NCBI GenBank assembly: GCA_004843165.1
Contig: CP039459.1
Location: forward strand, 1 to 64,000
From: Acetobacteraceae bacterium
GTDB lineage: Bacteria; Pseudomonadota; Alphaproteobacteria; Acetobacterales; Acetobacteraceae
Length of the DNA stretch: 64,000 nt
Direction of reading: 5' to 3'
The translations under genes and the position numbers were made by a program. The notes beneath the pieces were generated by a model, which saw nothing but the letters and a program-made list of their open reading frames with translations, was not told the origin of the DNA and searched no databases. The first letter of the stretch is position 1. Every line of letters starts with the position of its first letter. Of the stretch, positions 38,505 to 48,341 are shown piece after piece.

Positions 38505-39134
38505 ATGCTGATCATGGAAAAATATGATAAGAAAGACCTTATGAATACCAATTTTAAAATACCTTCCAAAGGCATAGAAACAGAATCCCTCGCCCGTACG
38601 GCAGCGGAAAATACCCTAAAACAATCCGAAACAAAGGGGAAAGGGAAAGAACTCTTTCGTGTCGGAGAGGCGATTGTTCATTCTGTTCATGGTGTTGGTC
38701 ATGTTGATAATATTGGCGATGAAGACGTTGCAGGCATCACAATCAAAATGATTCAGATTTCTTTTCCTGGAAATCATATGATTTTAAGAATTCCATTTTC
38801 GAAAGCTGTCGGTGGTGATCTACGCAAAATTGCTTCTCGTGAAATTGTTGACCAAGCTATTGAAGCCATTTCTGGGAAACCACAGGTTAGCCGTGGTATG
38901 TGGGCACGCCGTGCAATCGCTTATCAAGATAAAATTAATTCAGGTGACTTGATTCAAATTGCTGAAGTTTTACGTGATCTTCGTCGAAATGTGGATAGTT
39001 TAGATGGAAGCTTCTCTGAAAGAAAACTTTTCGAAGCAGCTCAAGAACGTTTTGTTGCAGAAGTTGCTATTCTTGAAAAAAAGAAACCGGAGAAAGTGCG
39101 AAAAGAGCTTATCGAAAAGATGAAAAACCTATAG
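38505..39134 (+). CDS. CarD-family transcriptional regulator
   Basis: 209 residues with a CarD/CdnL fold. The N-terminal RNA-polymerase-interaction domain (about 50-110) begins FRVGEAIVHSVHGVGHV; the C-terminal helical DNA-contact domain includes WARRAIAYQDKINSGD and EVLRDLRR. Such proteins stabilise open promoter complexes, especially at rRNA promoters. About 48 poorly conserved residues precede the domain, so the start may be at 38505 or at a later Met (38514, 38541); ribosome sites are weak for all. Confidence 0.9.
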   Translation: MLIMEKYDKKDLMNTNFKIPSKGIETESLARTAAENTLKQSETKGKGKELFRVGEAIVHSVHGVGHVDNIGDEDVAGITIKMIQISFPGNHMILRIPFSKAVGGDLRKIASREIVDQAIEAISGKPQVSRGMWARRAIAYQDKINSGDLIQIAEVLRDLRRNVDSLDGSFSERKLFEAAQERFVAEVAILEKKKPEKVRKELIEKMKNL

Positions 39135-39175
39135 TCTATCCCACAGGTTTCTTTATAATATGAAAGATAGATTCT

Positions 39176-39976
39176 ATGACGTCTTCTTTAAAAAGATTTG
39201 AAGGAAAGAAGGTTCTTGTTACAGGAGCTTCTCAAGGTATCGGCGAGGCAACAGCACTCTATTTCGCAGAGCACGGTGCCCGTGTGGCGCTCAATGGCCG
39301 TAAAGCTGAAAAGCTTCAGGCTGTTCTTGAAAAAATGCCAAAAGTTTCAGGTGGTGCGCATGTCATCGCTGAGGGGGATTTATCTGATGAATCTCACGTC
39401 CTTAAAGTTGTAAAAGAAAGCATTGAGGGGCTCGGTGGCCTAGATATCCTCATCTGCAATGCTGGATTTAACGGCGCTTCACATCCGTCTGAAGAATATC
39501 CTCTCAGCGATTTTGAAGCTGTTATGAAGTTAAACGTCTATGGCGTAATGGTTGCCTGCCGTGAAACAATTAAATATTGGCTTGGTAAAGATCAGAAAGG
39601 CGTTATCGTTGTAAACTCTTCTGTTCACCAGCATATCGCAAAACCTTCTTTTGTTGCCTACTCTGCTTCAAAAGGTGCCGTTGGTAATATGATCAAGACA
39701 TTGGGTCTGGAATATGCATCACGTGGCATTCGTATTAATGCGGTTGCACCGGGGGCAATTGTTACACCTATTAATGATGCGTGGATTCACGACGAGAAGA
39801 AAGTTGCAGAAATTTCTGCACATATTCCTCTTGGGCGTCCAGGTGTCAGCAAAGAAATTGCAGACGCTATTGGATTTCTTTCTGGTGAAGAAAGCACCTA
39901 TATCACAGGTCAAACCCTTTATGTCGATGGCGGTCTGACATTATATAATGATTTTGCTCAAAACTGGTCATCGTAA
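39176..39976 (+). CDS. Classical short-chain dehydrogenase/reductase
   Basis: A 266-residue SDR. Cofactor loop TGASQGIGEATA (about 16-27), ALNGRKAEK suggesting NADP(H) preference, CNAGF, the catalytic Ser in VVNSSVHQH and the Tyr-Lys pair in YSASKGAVGN. The ending GQTLYVDGGLTLYNDF resembles the glucose/gluconate dehydrogenase subgroup, but the substrate cannot be read from sequence. A TATAAT lies 16 bp upstream of the ATG (39154-39159) but that is too close for a normal -10 unless the message is nearly leaderless. Confidence 0.8.
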   Translation: MTSSLKRFEGKKVLVTGASQGIGEATALYFAEHGARVALNGRKAEKLQAVLEKMPKVSGGAHVIAEGDLSDESHVLKVVKESIEGLGGLDILICNAGFNGASHPSEEYPLSDFEAVMKLNVYGVMVACRETIKYWLGKDQKGVIVVNSSVHQHIAKPSFVAYSASKGAVGNMIKTLGLEYASRGIRINAVAPGAIVTPINDAWIHDEKKVAEISAHIPLGRPGVSKEIADAIGFLSGEESTYITGQTLYVDGGLTLYNDFAQNWSS

Positions 39977-40039
39977 GTTGTAAAAATTTCCCTTCTTTAT
40001 TAAAAAATGAGGAGGGGAAATATCTAATTTCGGGGAAAT

Positions 40040-41083
40040 ATGGGTATTCTAAAGAAAATCTTAAAATCCGAGAAAAATAGTGGTAATGATAATTCTACTA
40101 TTCACTCTCGAAGCGGTGGGAAATTTGTCCGCCCTGTTGTAGATCCTGAGCAATTTTTTCGCTCTTCCCCGGGATTTAGAGTGAAATCTCCTTTAAATCC
40201 TATTCGTGCTGTTTTTAGACTTTTGTGCATCCTCGTTTGGGGAACAGTCGCCTGTCTTTTTCAAGCACTTTTATGGCGCTTACCAGGCTCTGTCTGCATG
40301 CGTTTCCCTCGTGTTTTCTGGGGAGGTGTTTGCAAAATCATGGGGGTTGAAATCCGCCAAATTGGCCGCCCGATTGGAAAAGCTAATGTTGGACGCTTTA
40401 GAGACGCTTCAAAATCCCCTGTCCTTTTCGTTGCCAATCATACTTCTTGGTTAGACATTGCGGTAATGGGGCAAGCCATTAACACGATTTTTGTTGCAAA
40501 AAAAGAAGTTAGACGCTGGCCGCTTGTTGGTATTCTAACCTATCTTGGCGGAACAATTTATATCAGTCGTGATAAGCAAGGAACGCAGCAAGAAGTTAAA
40601 GAAATGCTCGGGAAGCTAAAAGACGGTTATAATATTACCCTTTTCCCAGAAGGGACGACCTCTTCGGGAACTTTCTTGCGGCCTTTTCTTTCAACACTTT
40701 TTTCTTTAGCAAAACCTAAACTCTACGGAAAAGAATTTGCAAAAGAAATGCCTACACCTCTTATCCAACCGGTTTCTGTTGTTTACGATCAGTTAGAAGG
40801 CTTGCCTATTGGCCGCAGTCGAAGAGCTGGTGTTTTTTCTTGGTTTGGCGATATGGATTTTGTACCGCATCTTTGGAAAATTGCACAATGGCGGTCTCTT
40901 AGAGCAACGGTTCTTTTCCATCCCCCATTAGATCCTAATGAGTTTCCAAGCCGTAAAGCAATGTCAGCAACTGCGCATGAAATTATTCGTCATGGTGCTG
41001 AGGCTCTGAGACAAAATCGTCCTTTCTTAGAAGAGGATGTCAATAACAATAGAAACATTAACGCTAATAGCTCTGAGAAATAA
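40040..41083 (+). CDS. plsC: 1-acyl-sn-glycerol-3-phosphate acyltransferase
   Basis: 347 residues. The PlsC acyltransferase motifs are NHTSWLDI (catalytic His-Asp) and FPEGTTSSG, with a membrane-associated helix before them (about 55-75). About 50 N-terminal residues rich in Ser and Lys precede the helix, longer than E. coli PlsC (245), so function may include other lysophospholipids. It acylates lysophosphatidic acid in phospholipid synthesis. miaB follows 50 bp later in the same direction. Confidence 0.88.
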   Translation: MGILKKILKSEKNSGNDNSTIHSRSGGKFVRPVVDPEQFFRSSPGFRVKSPLNPIRAVFRLLCILVWGTVACLFQALLWRLPGSVCMRFPRVFWGGVCKIMGVEIRQIGRPIGKANVGRFRDASKSPVLFVANHTSWLDIAVMGQAINTIFVAKKEVRRWPLVGILTYLGGTIYISRDKQGTQQEVKEMLGKLKDGYNITLFPEGTTSSGTFLRPFLSTLFSLAKPKLYGKEFAKEMPTPLIQPVSVVYDQLEGLPIGRSRRAGVFSWFGDMDFVPHLWKIAQWRSLRATVLFHPPLDPNEFPSRKAMSATAHEIIRHGAEALRQNRPFLEEDVNNNRNINANSSEK

Positions 41084-41133
41084 ATTTGCACGGCTTCAAG
41101 CGCTGTAAAGAATGTGTAAGATAAAAATAGATT

Positions 41134-42534
41134 ATGTCATCCCTATCTGAAAAAAAATCCTCTTCTCTTCTGAAACTTCATGTCATCACTTGGGGTTGTC
41201 AGATGAATGTCTATGATAGCACACGTATGAAGAGGGCTTTGCATCCCTTGGGATATACAGATACGGATGATATTGAGGAGGCAGATATGATTCTCTTGAA
41301 TACCTGCCATATCCGTGAAAAGGCGACAGAGAAACTATTTTCTAAATTGGGCCGTTTAAAGCAGTTAAAGGATAGACGTGCCCTTGATGGAAAAAGCACA
41401 TTACTAGCTGTTGCGGGCTGTGTCGCACAAGCTGAAGGAAAGCATATTTTAGAACGTGCTCCCTATGTTGATATTGTTATGGGACCTCAAGCCTACCATC
41501 GCTTACCAGAATCTGTGGCAAAGATCAGCCGTGCTGGCGGAAAGTCTCTTAATATTGATTTTCCATCCGAAAGTAAATTTGATCATTTGCCAGAAAATCT
41601 GCCGCAAGATAAAAGTGAAGTTACAGCTTTTTTAACGATTCAAGAAGGATGTGATAAATTTTGCACCTATTGCGTTGTTCCTTATACAAGAGGTCTAGAG
41701 CAGAGCCGTCCTGTTTCACAAGTAATCGAAGAGGCGAAAGGTCTCGTTGAAAATGGCGTGAAAGAGATCACACTCCTTGGACAGAATGTGAATAATTATC
41801 TTGGGGATTTTCAGAATGGTACGCAGGCTGATCTTGCTGAACTGTTAAATGAATTAGCACAAATACCGGGTTTAAAGCGTTTACGATACGCCACTTCTCA
41901 TCCTAAAGATTTTGCGCCAAGTCTTATTCAAGCTCATCGTGACATTGAAAAAGTCATGCCTTTTTTACATCTTCCTGTTCAGAGTGGTTCAGATCGTATT
42001 TTGCAAGCTATGAACAGAGGACACACAGCCGAAGAATATAGAGAAATCATTGCACAGCTTAGAGCTGCGCAGCCTAAAATGGCTTTTTCTTCGGACTTTA
42101 TCGTTAGCTTCCCCGGCGAAACGGAAAAAGATTTCCAAAAAACGCTAGAGCTTGTTGAAGCTGTTAATTTTGCTGGAGCCTTTAGTTTTAATTACTCTCC
42201 AAGGCCGGGAACACCTGCCGCTGAAATGGCACATTCTCTCCCAAAGCTTACGCCGGCTCAAGAAACAGAAAAAGCAGAAAGACTTATGATTCTGCAAAAA
42301 TTGTTAAGAGAACAGCAGGATGCTTTCAATGCTTCCCTTTTAAATACACATCAGAAAGTTCTTGTAACGGGGATTGGAAGAAAGGATGGGCAGTTACAGG
42401 GACGCTCTCAATATCTTCAACCTGTTCATTTTTTAGGAAAAAAAGAACTCATTGGACAAGAAGTCTCTGTACAAATTATTCACCAAGGTACAAACTCTTT
42501 AGGCGCTACTTTAATTTCCGAGGATGTCGCATGA
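41134..42534 (+). CDS. miaB: tRNA-2-methylthio-N6-dimethylallyladenosine synthase
   Basis: A radical SAM methylthiotransferase that modifies A37 of tRNAs. The N-terminal cluster-binding domain has TWGCQMNVYDS, LLNTCHIREKA and AGCVAQAEG; the radical SAM triad is CDKFCTYCVVPYTRG; a TRAM domain ends the protein. 466 residues, typical. Its stop overlaps the phoH-family start (ATGA), the conserved miaB-phoH-ybeY-corC gene order. Confidence 0.96.
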   Translation: MSSLSEKKSSSLLKLHVITWGCQMNVYDSTRMKRALHPLGYTDTDDIEEADMILLNTCHIREKATEKLFSKLGRLKQLKDRRALDGKSTLLAVAGCVAQAEGKHILERAPYVDIVMGPQAYHRLPESVAKISRAGGKSLNIDFPSESKFDHLPENLPQDKSEVTAFLTIQEGCDKFCTYCVVPYTRGLEQSRPVSQVIEEAKGLVENGVKEITLLGQNVNNYLGDFQNGTQADLAELLNELAQIPGLKRLRYATSHPKDFAPSLIQAHRDIEKVMPFLHLPVQSGSDRILQAMNRGHTAEEYREIIAQLRAAQPKMAFSSDFIVSFPGETEKDFQKTLELVEAVNFAGAFSFNYSPRPGTPAAEMAHSLPKLTPAQETEKAERLMILQKLLREQQDAFNASLLNTHQKVLVTGIGRKDGQLQGRSQYLQPVHFLGKKELIGQEVSVQIIHQGTNSLGATLISEDVA

Positions 42535-43538
42535 AATCTCATCTGAAAACTCATAAAATTCTTGAATTTTCAGAAAATGGTCAATTGGTCAAAATGTTTG
42601 GAGAAATGGGACGTAATATTCCTGAGTTTGAAAAACTTTCTAATGCTCAAATATCTTGGAAAGGCCGTCAAATTGCAATATCTGGCAGTTTAAAAGATAT
42701 TGAAAAAAGTGAAAAAGCATTCAAAAAGATTTATGCGCATCTTCCACAAACAGGCTATCTCAAACAAGAGGATATTCAAAGCTACTTTCTTATGACGGAT
42801 TTGACTGAAACAGCCTTTTTGAACGAAGCTTCCTCACCTCCTAAAAAAGAAACGCTAAAAGACAATCAAAAATTGAAAAGAGATTTTTTAGAAATCAATG
42901 GAAAGAAACTCTTTTTTAAAACATCTCGACAAAAAAAATATTTAAATGAGATTTATGATAAAAATCTTGTTTTTGGCATTGGTCCTGCGGGAACAGGTAA
43001 AACATATCTTGCAGTCGCAGGCGCCGTCCATGCCCTCTTAACAGGTGAGGTTGAGCGTATTATTCTCTCTCGTCCTGCTGTTGAGGCTGGTGAAAAACTT
43101 GGTTTTTTACCAGGTGATTTACAAGAAAAAATAGCCCCTTACCTCCGTCCCTTATATGATTCTCTACAAGATCTTTTGCCGGCGGCAGAACTTCAACGAC
43201 GTATCGAGTTTGGAGAAATTGAAATTGCCCCCCTCGCTTATATGAGAGGTCGAACACTCGCAAAATCTTTTGTTATTCTGGATGAAGCACAAAACACGAC
43301 ATCTTCACAAATGAAAATGTTTTTGACACGAATGGGAGAAGGGACAAAAATGGTTGTTACAGGAGATCTTAGTCAGGTTGACTTACCATCCAATCAAGTT
43401 TGTGGTCTCCGTGAAGCTGTGTCCATTTTAGACACTGTTCCAGAAATTGGTCTCTGCCGCTTCTTAGAGGAAGATGTTGTCCGTCATCCGTTAGTTAGAA
43501 AAATTATAAATGCTTACGAGACATATGAAAGACACTAA
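42531..43538 (+). CDS. PhoH-family ATPase (PhoL/YbeZ)
   Basis: 335 residues. The PhoH nucleoside-triphosphatase core has Walker A GPAGTGKTYLA (about 152-162) and Walker B FVILDEAQN (about 246-254), with ALTGEVERIILSRPAVEAGEKLGFLPGD-type sequence between. The N-terminal part is an RNA-binding-like extension. PhoL works with YbeY in RNA and ribosome quality control. It overlaps miaB by 4 bp and ybeY by 14 bp, implying coupled translation. Confidence 0.93.
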   Translation: MKSHLKTHKILEFSENGQLVKMFGEMGRNIPEFEKLSNAQISWKGRQIAISGSLKDIEKSEKAFKKIYAHLPQTGYLKQEDIQSYFLMTDLTETAFLNEASSPPKKETLKDNQKLKRDFLEINGKKLFFKTSRQKKYLNEIYDKNLVFGIGPAGTGKTYLAVAGAVHALLTGEVERIILSRPAVEAGEKLGFLPGDLQEKIAPYLRPLYDSLQDLLPAAELQRRIEFGEIEIAPLAYMRGRTLAKSFVILDEAQNTTSSQMKMFLTRMGEGTKMVVTGDLSQVDLPSNQVCGLREAVSILDTVPEIGLCRFLEEDVVRHPLVRKIINAYETYERH

Positions 43539-44013
43539 AATATCATTTATATTCGATGTCGAAGACAAAAGATGGCATCGCTATATTCCAGACTTATTAC
43601 CATTCGCTGCTCGGATCTGTCGTCATCTTCAGGCTGTTTTACCTTCCTCTAAAGCTCTGGGAGAAATTAATGTCCTTTTTTCGAACGCACGAAACGTGAA
43701 AAAGCTTAATTATCAGTTTCGGCACAAAAACAAATCCACCAATGTGCTTAGTTTCCCGGCACCGATAGGTTCTGGTGGAGATATTATTCTTTCTTTTGAA
43801 GATGTTTTAAAAGAAACTCAGATGCAACAGAAAAAAATAAATGCGCACACAGCACATTTACTGGTACATGGTTCTCTGCATTTACTTGATTACACACATG
43901 ACCACCCTGCTGCGGCACGTGAGATGGAAAATTTAGAAACTTTCATTTTAAGTTTCTCTAATATTCCTGATCCATGGCGAAAAGCTAACACAAAATCATC
44001 TCACGGAGTTTAA
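43525..44013 (+). CDS. ybeY: Endoribonuclease/rRNA maturation factor YbeY
   Basis: 162 residues from the ATG at 43525 (an ATG at 43510 would add five). The zinc site is in HLLVHGSLHLLDYTHDH, the HGxLHLxGYDH motif of the family, with Gly replaced by Asp. NVLSFPAP also matches. YbeY processes the 16S rRNA 3' end and aids ribosome quality control. Its first 14 bp lie inside phoH, and corC starts directly after its stop. Confidence 0.93.
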   Translation: MKDTKISFIFDVEDKRWHRYIPDLLPFAARICRHLQAVLPSSKALGEINVLFSNARNVKKLNYQFRHKNKSTNVLSFPAPIGSGGDIILSFEDVLKETQMQQKKINAHTAHLLVHGSLHLLDYTHDHPAAAREMENLETFILSFSNIPDPWRKANTKSSHGV

Positions 44014-44937
44014 ATGGAAAGTTTTGCCTCAAAAATAAAAGCTTTTTTCCATTTAAATTCTAAGAATTTCAATGTTCGCCAAACGATTTCAAACCTCATA
44101 CAAGATGAAAATATACCTTCTTCTGAAGGAAATTTAGATCGTCATGAGCGCGCTTTGATTAAGAATGTTCTAGGTCAAAAAGAACGTATTGCAGATGATG
44201 TTATGGTACCAAGGGCTGATATCTGTGCCCTTCCAGATACGCTCTCTCTTTCGGAAGCATTGGCTATTATTGGGGAGGAGCATCATTCTCGCATGCCTGT
44301 TTATCACAATGATTTGGATAATATTGTCGGTATGGTGCATGTTAAAGATTTCATCCAATATGTTAACAGTGAAAAAAAATTTAAAATTAAAGATATTTTA
44401 CGGCAGCCGCTTTTTATCTCTCCAACAATCCCTGTTCTCGACTTATTGTTATTAATGCGTCAAAAACAAACACATATGGCACTTGTTATTGAAGAATATG
44501 GCGGAATTGACGGTTTAGTTACTATTGAGGATTTGTTAGAAACGATCGTTGGAGATATTGCTGATGAACATGATGAGAAGGCACCGCCCATGTGGATAGA
44601 AAGTGCTGAGAATCAAATTGATCTAGATGCAAGACTCCCTATTCTCTATCTTGAAAGCCGCTTAGGAGAAATCTTAACCAATGAAGAAAGAGAAGCTGAA
44701 ATTGAAACTGTTGGTGGCCTCGTCTTCCGTTTAGCCGAACATGTCCCCCATAAAAATGAAATTATTATTCATCCAAGCGGTTTAAAATTTCAGGTATTGA
44801 ATGCAGACACGCATCATATTCGTAATCTGCGAATGTTTGTCCCAACAGAATGGGAAAACCGCCAAATCATTTCTGAGGAATCTGGCTTAGACTTAGAGCA
44901 TGAATCCCTCTCTTCCCTCATTTCTACGAAGGATTAA
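44014..44937 (+). CDS. corC: CBS-domain protein of the CorC/HlyC family
   Basis: 307 residues without a membrane domain: two CBS domains (about 70-190, DVMVPRADICALP and MALVIEEYGGIDGLVTIEDLLE) then a CorC_HlyC transporter-associated domain (about 210-300). In E. coli CorC acts in magnesium/cobalt resistance; the gene is part of the miaB-phoL-ybeY-corC array. The ATG follows the ybeY TAA with no gap and has GGAG six bases upstream. Confidence 0.92.
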   Translation: MESFASKIKAFFHLNSKNFNVRQTISNLIQDENIPSSEGNLDRHERALIKNVLGQKERIADDVMVPRADICALPDTLSLSEALAIIGEEHHSRMPVYHNDLDNIVGMVHVKDFIQYVNSEKKFKIKDILRQPLFISPTIPVLDLLLLMRQKQTHMALVIEEYGGIDGLVTIEDLLETIVGDIADEHDEKAPPMWIESAENQIDLDARLPILYLESRLGEILTNEEREAEIETVGGLVFRLAEHVPHKNEIIIHPSGLKFQVLNADTHHIRNLRMFVPTEWENRQIISEESGLDLEHESLSSLISTKD

Positions 44938-44943
44938 TTATAA

Positions 44944-45609
44944 ATGCGTCGACTTTATCGTAAATTTTTATCATTTACAGTTTTTTCTGCGGCTTTTTTG
45001 TGCTTGCCAACTCTTTCACAGGCAAAACCTGTGGAAATTCATTATTCCCTAGAACCTTTTTCTCTTGGTAATCCAAAAGCACCTGTTGTTGTTCAGGAAT
45101 GGTTTTCCTTAACCTGCACGCACTGCGCGCATTTCGCACTTAATGAATTCCCTGAGATTGAAAAAAAGCTCATTGATTCTGGAAAAGTACGTTATGAATT
45201 CCATGATTTTCCAATGGACAAACTTGGCTTAACAGCCGCAATGATTTCGCATGCCTTGCCTAAAAATCGCTATCTTCCTTTTATCAATGCTATTTTTTCA
45301 CGGCAGATGACATTATTCTTTGGCTATGCCCCATCGGGTGATCAAAATGGCGAGAAAATTGTAGATCATTCAAAAACCCCAATGGAACGCTTGCAACAAG
45401 AAGCTGCTTTTGCAGGGATCAGCAAAGAAGAATTCAATGCGATTGCCAATGATGAAAAAACGCAGAAATTCTTTTTAGAGCAGGCTGAAAAAGACACCGC
45501 AAAATATAATATTGGTGGTACACCTTTCTTCCGCTTTAATAATACTTCTTTTAAAGAAGATCCAAAAACCTATACAAAATTTGAAGAACTTGTAAAAAAC
45601 GCTAAATAA
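44944..45609 (+). CDS. DsbA-family thiol oxidoreductase, periplasmic
   Basis: 221 residues with a signal peptide (cleavage after SQA, about 28). The thioredoxin fold has the active site CTHC in SLTCTHCAHF (about 56-65) and a cis-Pro in GGTPFFRF (about 193-200). Like alphaproteobacterial DsbA-type proteins it has an inserted helical domain. It oxidises or isomerises disulfides of exported proteins. It is 6 bp after corC, so probably cotranscribed; a functional link to CorC is not evident. Confidence 0.88.
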   Translation: MRRLYRKFLSFTVFSAAFLCLPTLSQAKPVEIHYSLEPFSLGNPKAPVVVQEWFSLTCTHCAHFALNEFPEIEKKLIDSGKVRYEFHDFPMDKLGLTAAMISHALPKNRYLPFINAIFSRQMTLFFGYAPSGDQNGEKIVDHSKTPMERLQQEAAFAGISKEEFNAIANDEKTQKFFLEQAEKDTAKYNIGGTPFFRFNNTSFKEDPKTYTKFEELVKNAK

Positions 45610-45628
45610 TACAAAAAGGATTTAAAAA

Positions 45629-46339
45629 ATGGCATCAGATATGATCTCCTCCCTTGATAAAGAAGCGGCGCTAACGGCTGCTCGTATTTTGCTTGAAATT
45701 AAAGCCGTTAATTTTAGAGCAAGTGAACCATACACCCTGACATCGGGATGGAAATCACCTGTTTACATTGATTGTCGGAAAATCATTTTTTATCCACGTG
45801 CCCGTGCTGAATTGATGAAGTTAGCTGTTGAAAAAATTTGCCGTCATATTGGATATGAAAGCCTTGACCTGATTGTCGGCGGTGAAACAGCCGGCATTCC
45901 TTTTGCCGCTTGGATTGCTGATTATTTAAACCTTCCAATGGCTTATGTTCGAAAAAAACCTAAAGGCTTTGGACGCAATGCTCAAATCGAAGGCGATCTA
46001 AAAGAAAATATGAAAACCTTGCTGGTTGAAGATCTAACCACAGATGGTGCTTCTAAAATTCATTTTGCCAATGCGCTTCGAAAAGCCGGTGCAGAACTTG
46101 CACACACTTTTGTCATTTTTTATTATGGTGTCTTCCCTGGTGCTTTAGAAACTTTAAAGGATGCTGGCTTAAATCTTATTTCTTTGACGACTTGGCATGA
46201 GATTTTAGAAATTTGTAAGCAAGATTCTTATTTTTCAGAAGAAGATCGGAATGAAGTTCAAAAATTCTTAGATAATCCATGTGAATGGTCTGAAAAGCAT
46301 GGCGGTATTACAAAGTCTTCAGGCCCTACTGTTTCGTAA
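45629..46339 (+). CDS. pyrE: Orotate phosphoribosyltransferase
   Basis: PyrE adds orotate to PRPP in pyrimidine synthesis. The PRPP-binding motif is [18 protein letters not shown] (about 131-148); the earlier [13 protein letters not shown] and [12 protein letters not shown] segments fit the family. 236 residues, slightly long; the tail after about 215 is extra. It has AAAAAGGA upstream of the ATG. No other pyr genes are adjacent. Confidence 0.93.
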   Translation: MASDMISSLDKEAALTAARILLEIKAVNFRASEPYTLTSGWKSPVYIDCRKIIFYPRARAELMKLAVEKICRHIGYESLDLIVGGETAGIPFAAWIADYLNLPMAYVRKKPKGFGRNAQIEGDLKENMKTLLVEDLTTDGASKIHFANALRKAGAELAHTFVIFYYGVFPGALETLKDAGLNLISLTTWHEILEICKQDSYFSEEDRNEVQKFLDNPCEWSEKHGGITKSSGPTVS

Positions 46340-46353
46340 AAAGAAGCCCTGTT

Positions 46354-47211
46354 GTGCTCCATAATTTTTCTTCATCTCTTACAGCGCTTGCCTCCTTTCC
46401 CAGAATTCTTATTTTTGATTCTGGGATTGGTGGGATTGGTACTTTTTCAGCTCTAAAAGAAATGGAGAAAAATTATGACATTCATTATCTTGCTGATACA
46501 GGATTTTTCCCTTACGGCGAAAAAACAGACGAAGAATTAAAAGAACGTATTTTATCGATCATTTCCAAAGCTGTTAAAGCTTTGTCACCGGATATGGTAA
46601 TTATTGCCTGCAATACAGCAAGTACACTTGCCTTACCGATCTTAAGAGAAAATTTCCAGAATCTTTTTATTTTAGGTTGTGTTCCGCCAATTCGTTGGGC
46701 GGCTAGTCTTTCAAAAACACGTTGCCTCGGATTACTTTCTACCTCTGCCACGGCCCGCCGTTCTTATGTAGATTATCTACAAAAAGAATTTGCACCAGAT
46801 TGTAGAATATACCGTCATGGCAGTTCTACGCTTGCAAAAGAAGCCGAAAAAATCTTTCGAGATGAACTGCCTTCAATAGAAATTATTTTAAAAGAAATAG
46901 AATCACTCTTCCTCTCCTCTTCTAAAAATGAAAGAAAGATTGATTGTGTTGCCTTGGGCTGTACGCATTATACATTTCTACTGCCTTGGCTAGAAAAATA
47001 TAGCCCACAAAATGTAAAATGGCTTGATCCACAGCCTGCGGTGGCTAAACATGCAGATAATCTTTTGAAAAATTATTTTTCTACGAAAGAAATGCCTCTC
47101 TTAAACCAACAATCTTCCTTTTTCTATACAGGAGAGGAAATTATAAAATCTTCCTCTCTTTTTAGAAGATTGCATGATTTAGGATTTAAAAATATTCAGC
47201 AGCTTTCTTAA
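46354..47211 (+). CDS. murI: Glutamate racemase
   Basis: 285 residues. The two catalytic Cys are in ACNTAST (about 86-92) and GCTHYTF (about 206-212); IFDSGIGGIGTF is the N-terminal family signature. MurI provides D-glutamate for peptidoglycan, complementing alr at 14 kb. The start is a GTG at 46354 with AAGAAG upstream; a downstream Met is far inside the fold. Its 3' end is only 4 bp from the convergent polyprenyl synthase gene. Confidence 0.93.
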   Translation: MLHNFSSSLTALASFPRILIFDSGIGGIGTFSALKEMEKNYDIHYLADTGFFPYGEKTDEELKERILSIISKAVKALSPDMVIIACNTASTLALPILRENFQNLFILGCVPPIRWAASLSKTRCLGLLSTSATARRSYVDYLQKEFAPDCRIYRHGSSTLAKEAEKIFRDELPSIEIILKEIESLFLSSSKNERKIDCVALGCTHYTFLLPWLEKYSPQNVKWLDPQPAVAKHADNLLKNYFSTKEMPLLNQQSSFFYTGEEIIKSSSLFRRLHDLGFKNIQQLS

Positions 47212-47215
47212 AGAC

Positions 47216-48265
47216 TTAATGGTTCCGTTTTCCAGCATAATATGCAACATTTTCTAATAAAGTTCTTAATTTACTTTCAGGGAAAATAGAAAGAGCCATA
47301 TTTGCTTTTACGGCATATTCTTGTGCTTTTTTAAAAGTTTCTTCAATCCCATGTCTTTCTGCAATAATTTTTACAGCTTTCTGTAAATCATCTTCTTTAA
47401 TATCTTTTTCTTCAATAACTCTTTCCCAGAATCTTTTCTCTTCTGCATTTCCTGCGTGAAACGCATATAATAAAGGAAGTGTAATTTTACCTTCTCTTAA
47501 ATCATCCCCAACCGTTTTTCCAAGCTTCATCTGATCTGCTGAATAATCAAGGGCGTCATCTGCTAGTTGGAAAGCCATGCCTAAATGCGCACCATAAGAA
47601 TGTAAAGCTTTTTCCTGTACCTCAGAAGCATCTGCAACAACCGCACCAACCTGGCAAGATGCAGAAAATAAAGCAGCCGTTTTGGCATGAATAATTTCTA
47701 AATAAACATCTACCGGTGTAGAAAGTTCATTCTGAACACTCATTTGTAAAACTTCACCCTCTGCAAGTGTTGCTGAAGCACTTGATAAGATAGATAAAAC
47801 TTTATTAGAGCCATCCAAAGTCATTAACTGAAAAGAACGTGCAAAAAGGAAATCACCAACCAAAACAGAAGCCTGATTCCCAAAAAGCGCATTTGCCGAG
47901 GCCGCACCACGTCTTAACTTACTGTCATCGACAACATCATCATGCAACAAGGTTGCTGTATGAATAAATTCAACACAGGTTGCCAAACGAACATCTCTGC
48001 GCACGGTCTCATTTTGAGGAATATAACCACAAAGACGTGCAGCGGCTAAAAGTAACAAAGGACGAAAACGTTTACCACCGGCCGCAATGAGGTAAAGTCC
48101 CAACTGATCTACAAGATCTACGCTACTTTTTAATTTCGTTTGAATTTCGAGGTTACAAGCCTCCATTTCTTCAGAAAAGAAATGGAGCAACTCCTTTAAA
48201 GGATGATCTTCAGATTCATGGTTCGATAAAGAAAGCCCGTTTGGGTCAATAGAAGAATGTGTCAC
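47216..48265 (-). CDS. ispB: Polyprenyl diphosphate synthase (octa-/decaprenyl)
   Basis: A trans-isoprenyl diphosphate synthase of 349 residues with the first Asp-rich motif LLHDDVVDDS (about 113-122) and the second FQLADDALDY (about 231-240). Such enzymes make the ubiquinone side chain; ubiA at 62 kb uses the product. Chain length, for example C50 in many acetic acid bacteria, cannot be read directly. N-terminal residues 1-30 are poorly conserved. Confidence 0.9.
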   Translation of the reverse strand: MTHSSIDPNGLSLSNHESEDHPLKELLHFFSEEMEACNLEIQTKLKSSVDLVDQLGLYLIAAGGKRFRPLLLLAAARLCGYIPQNETVRRDVRLATCVEFIHTATLLHDDVVDDSKLRRGAASANALFGNQASVLVGDFLFARSFQLMTLDGSNKVLSILSSASATLAEGEVLQMSVQNELSTPVDVYLEIIHAKTAALFSASCQVGAVVADASEVQEKALHSYGAHLGMAFQLADDALDYSADQMKLGKTVGDDLREGKITLPLLYAFHAGNAEEKRFWERVIEEKDIKEDDLQKAVKIIAERHGIEETFKKAQEYAVKANMALSIFPESKLRTLLENVAYYAGKRNH

Positions 48266-48341
48266 TGAAGATCGTCTTTATTAAAAGTTATTATATAGTC
48301 GTAAGCGTATTGATAGGTTTAAAACGTTGTTTCAAACCTTA

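Noticed and set aside
39176-39976. The SDR as the ketosphinganine reductase of the sphingolipid pathway
   Set aside because: It is a classical SDR 17 kb away, next to carD and plsC, and resembles sugar dehydrogenases; known bacterial ceramide reductases of the Caulobacter type are extended SDRs.
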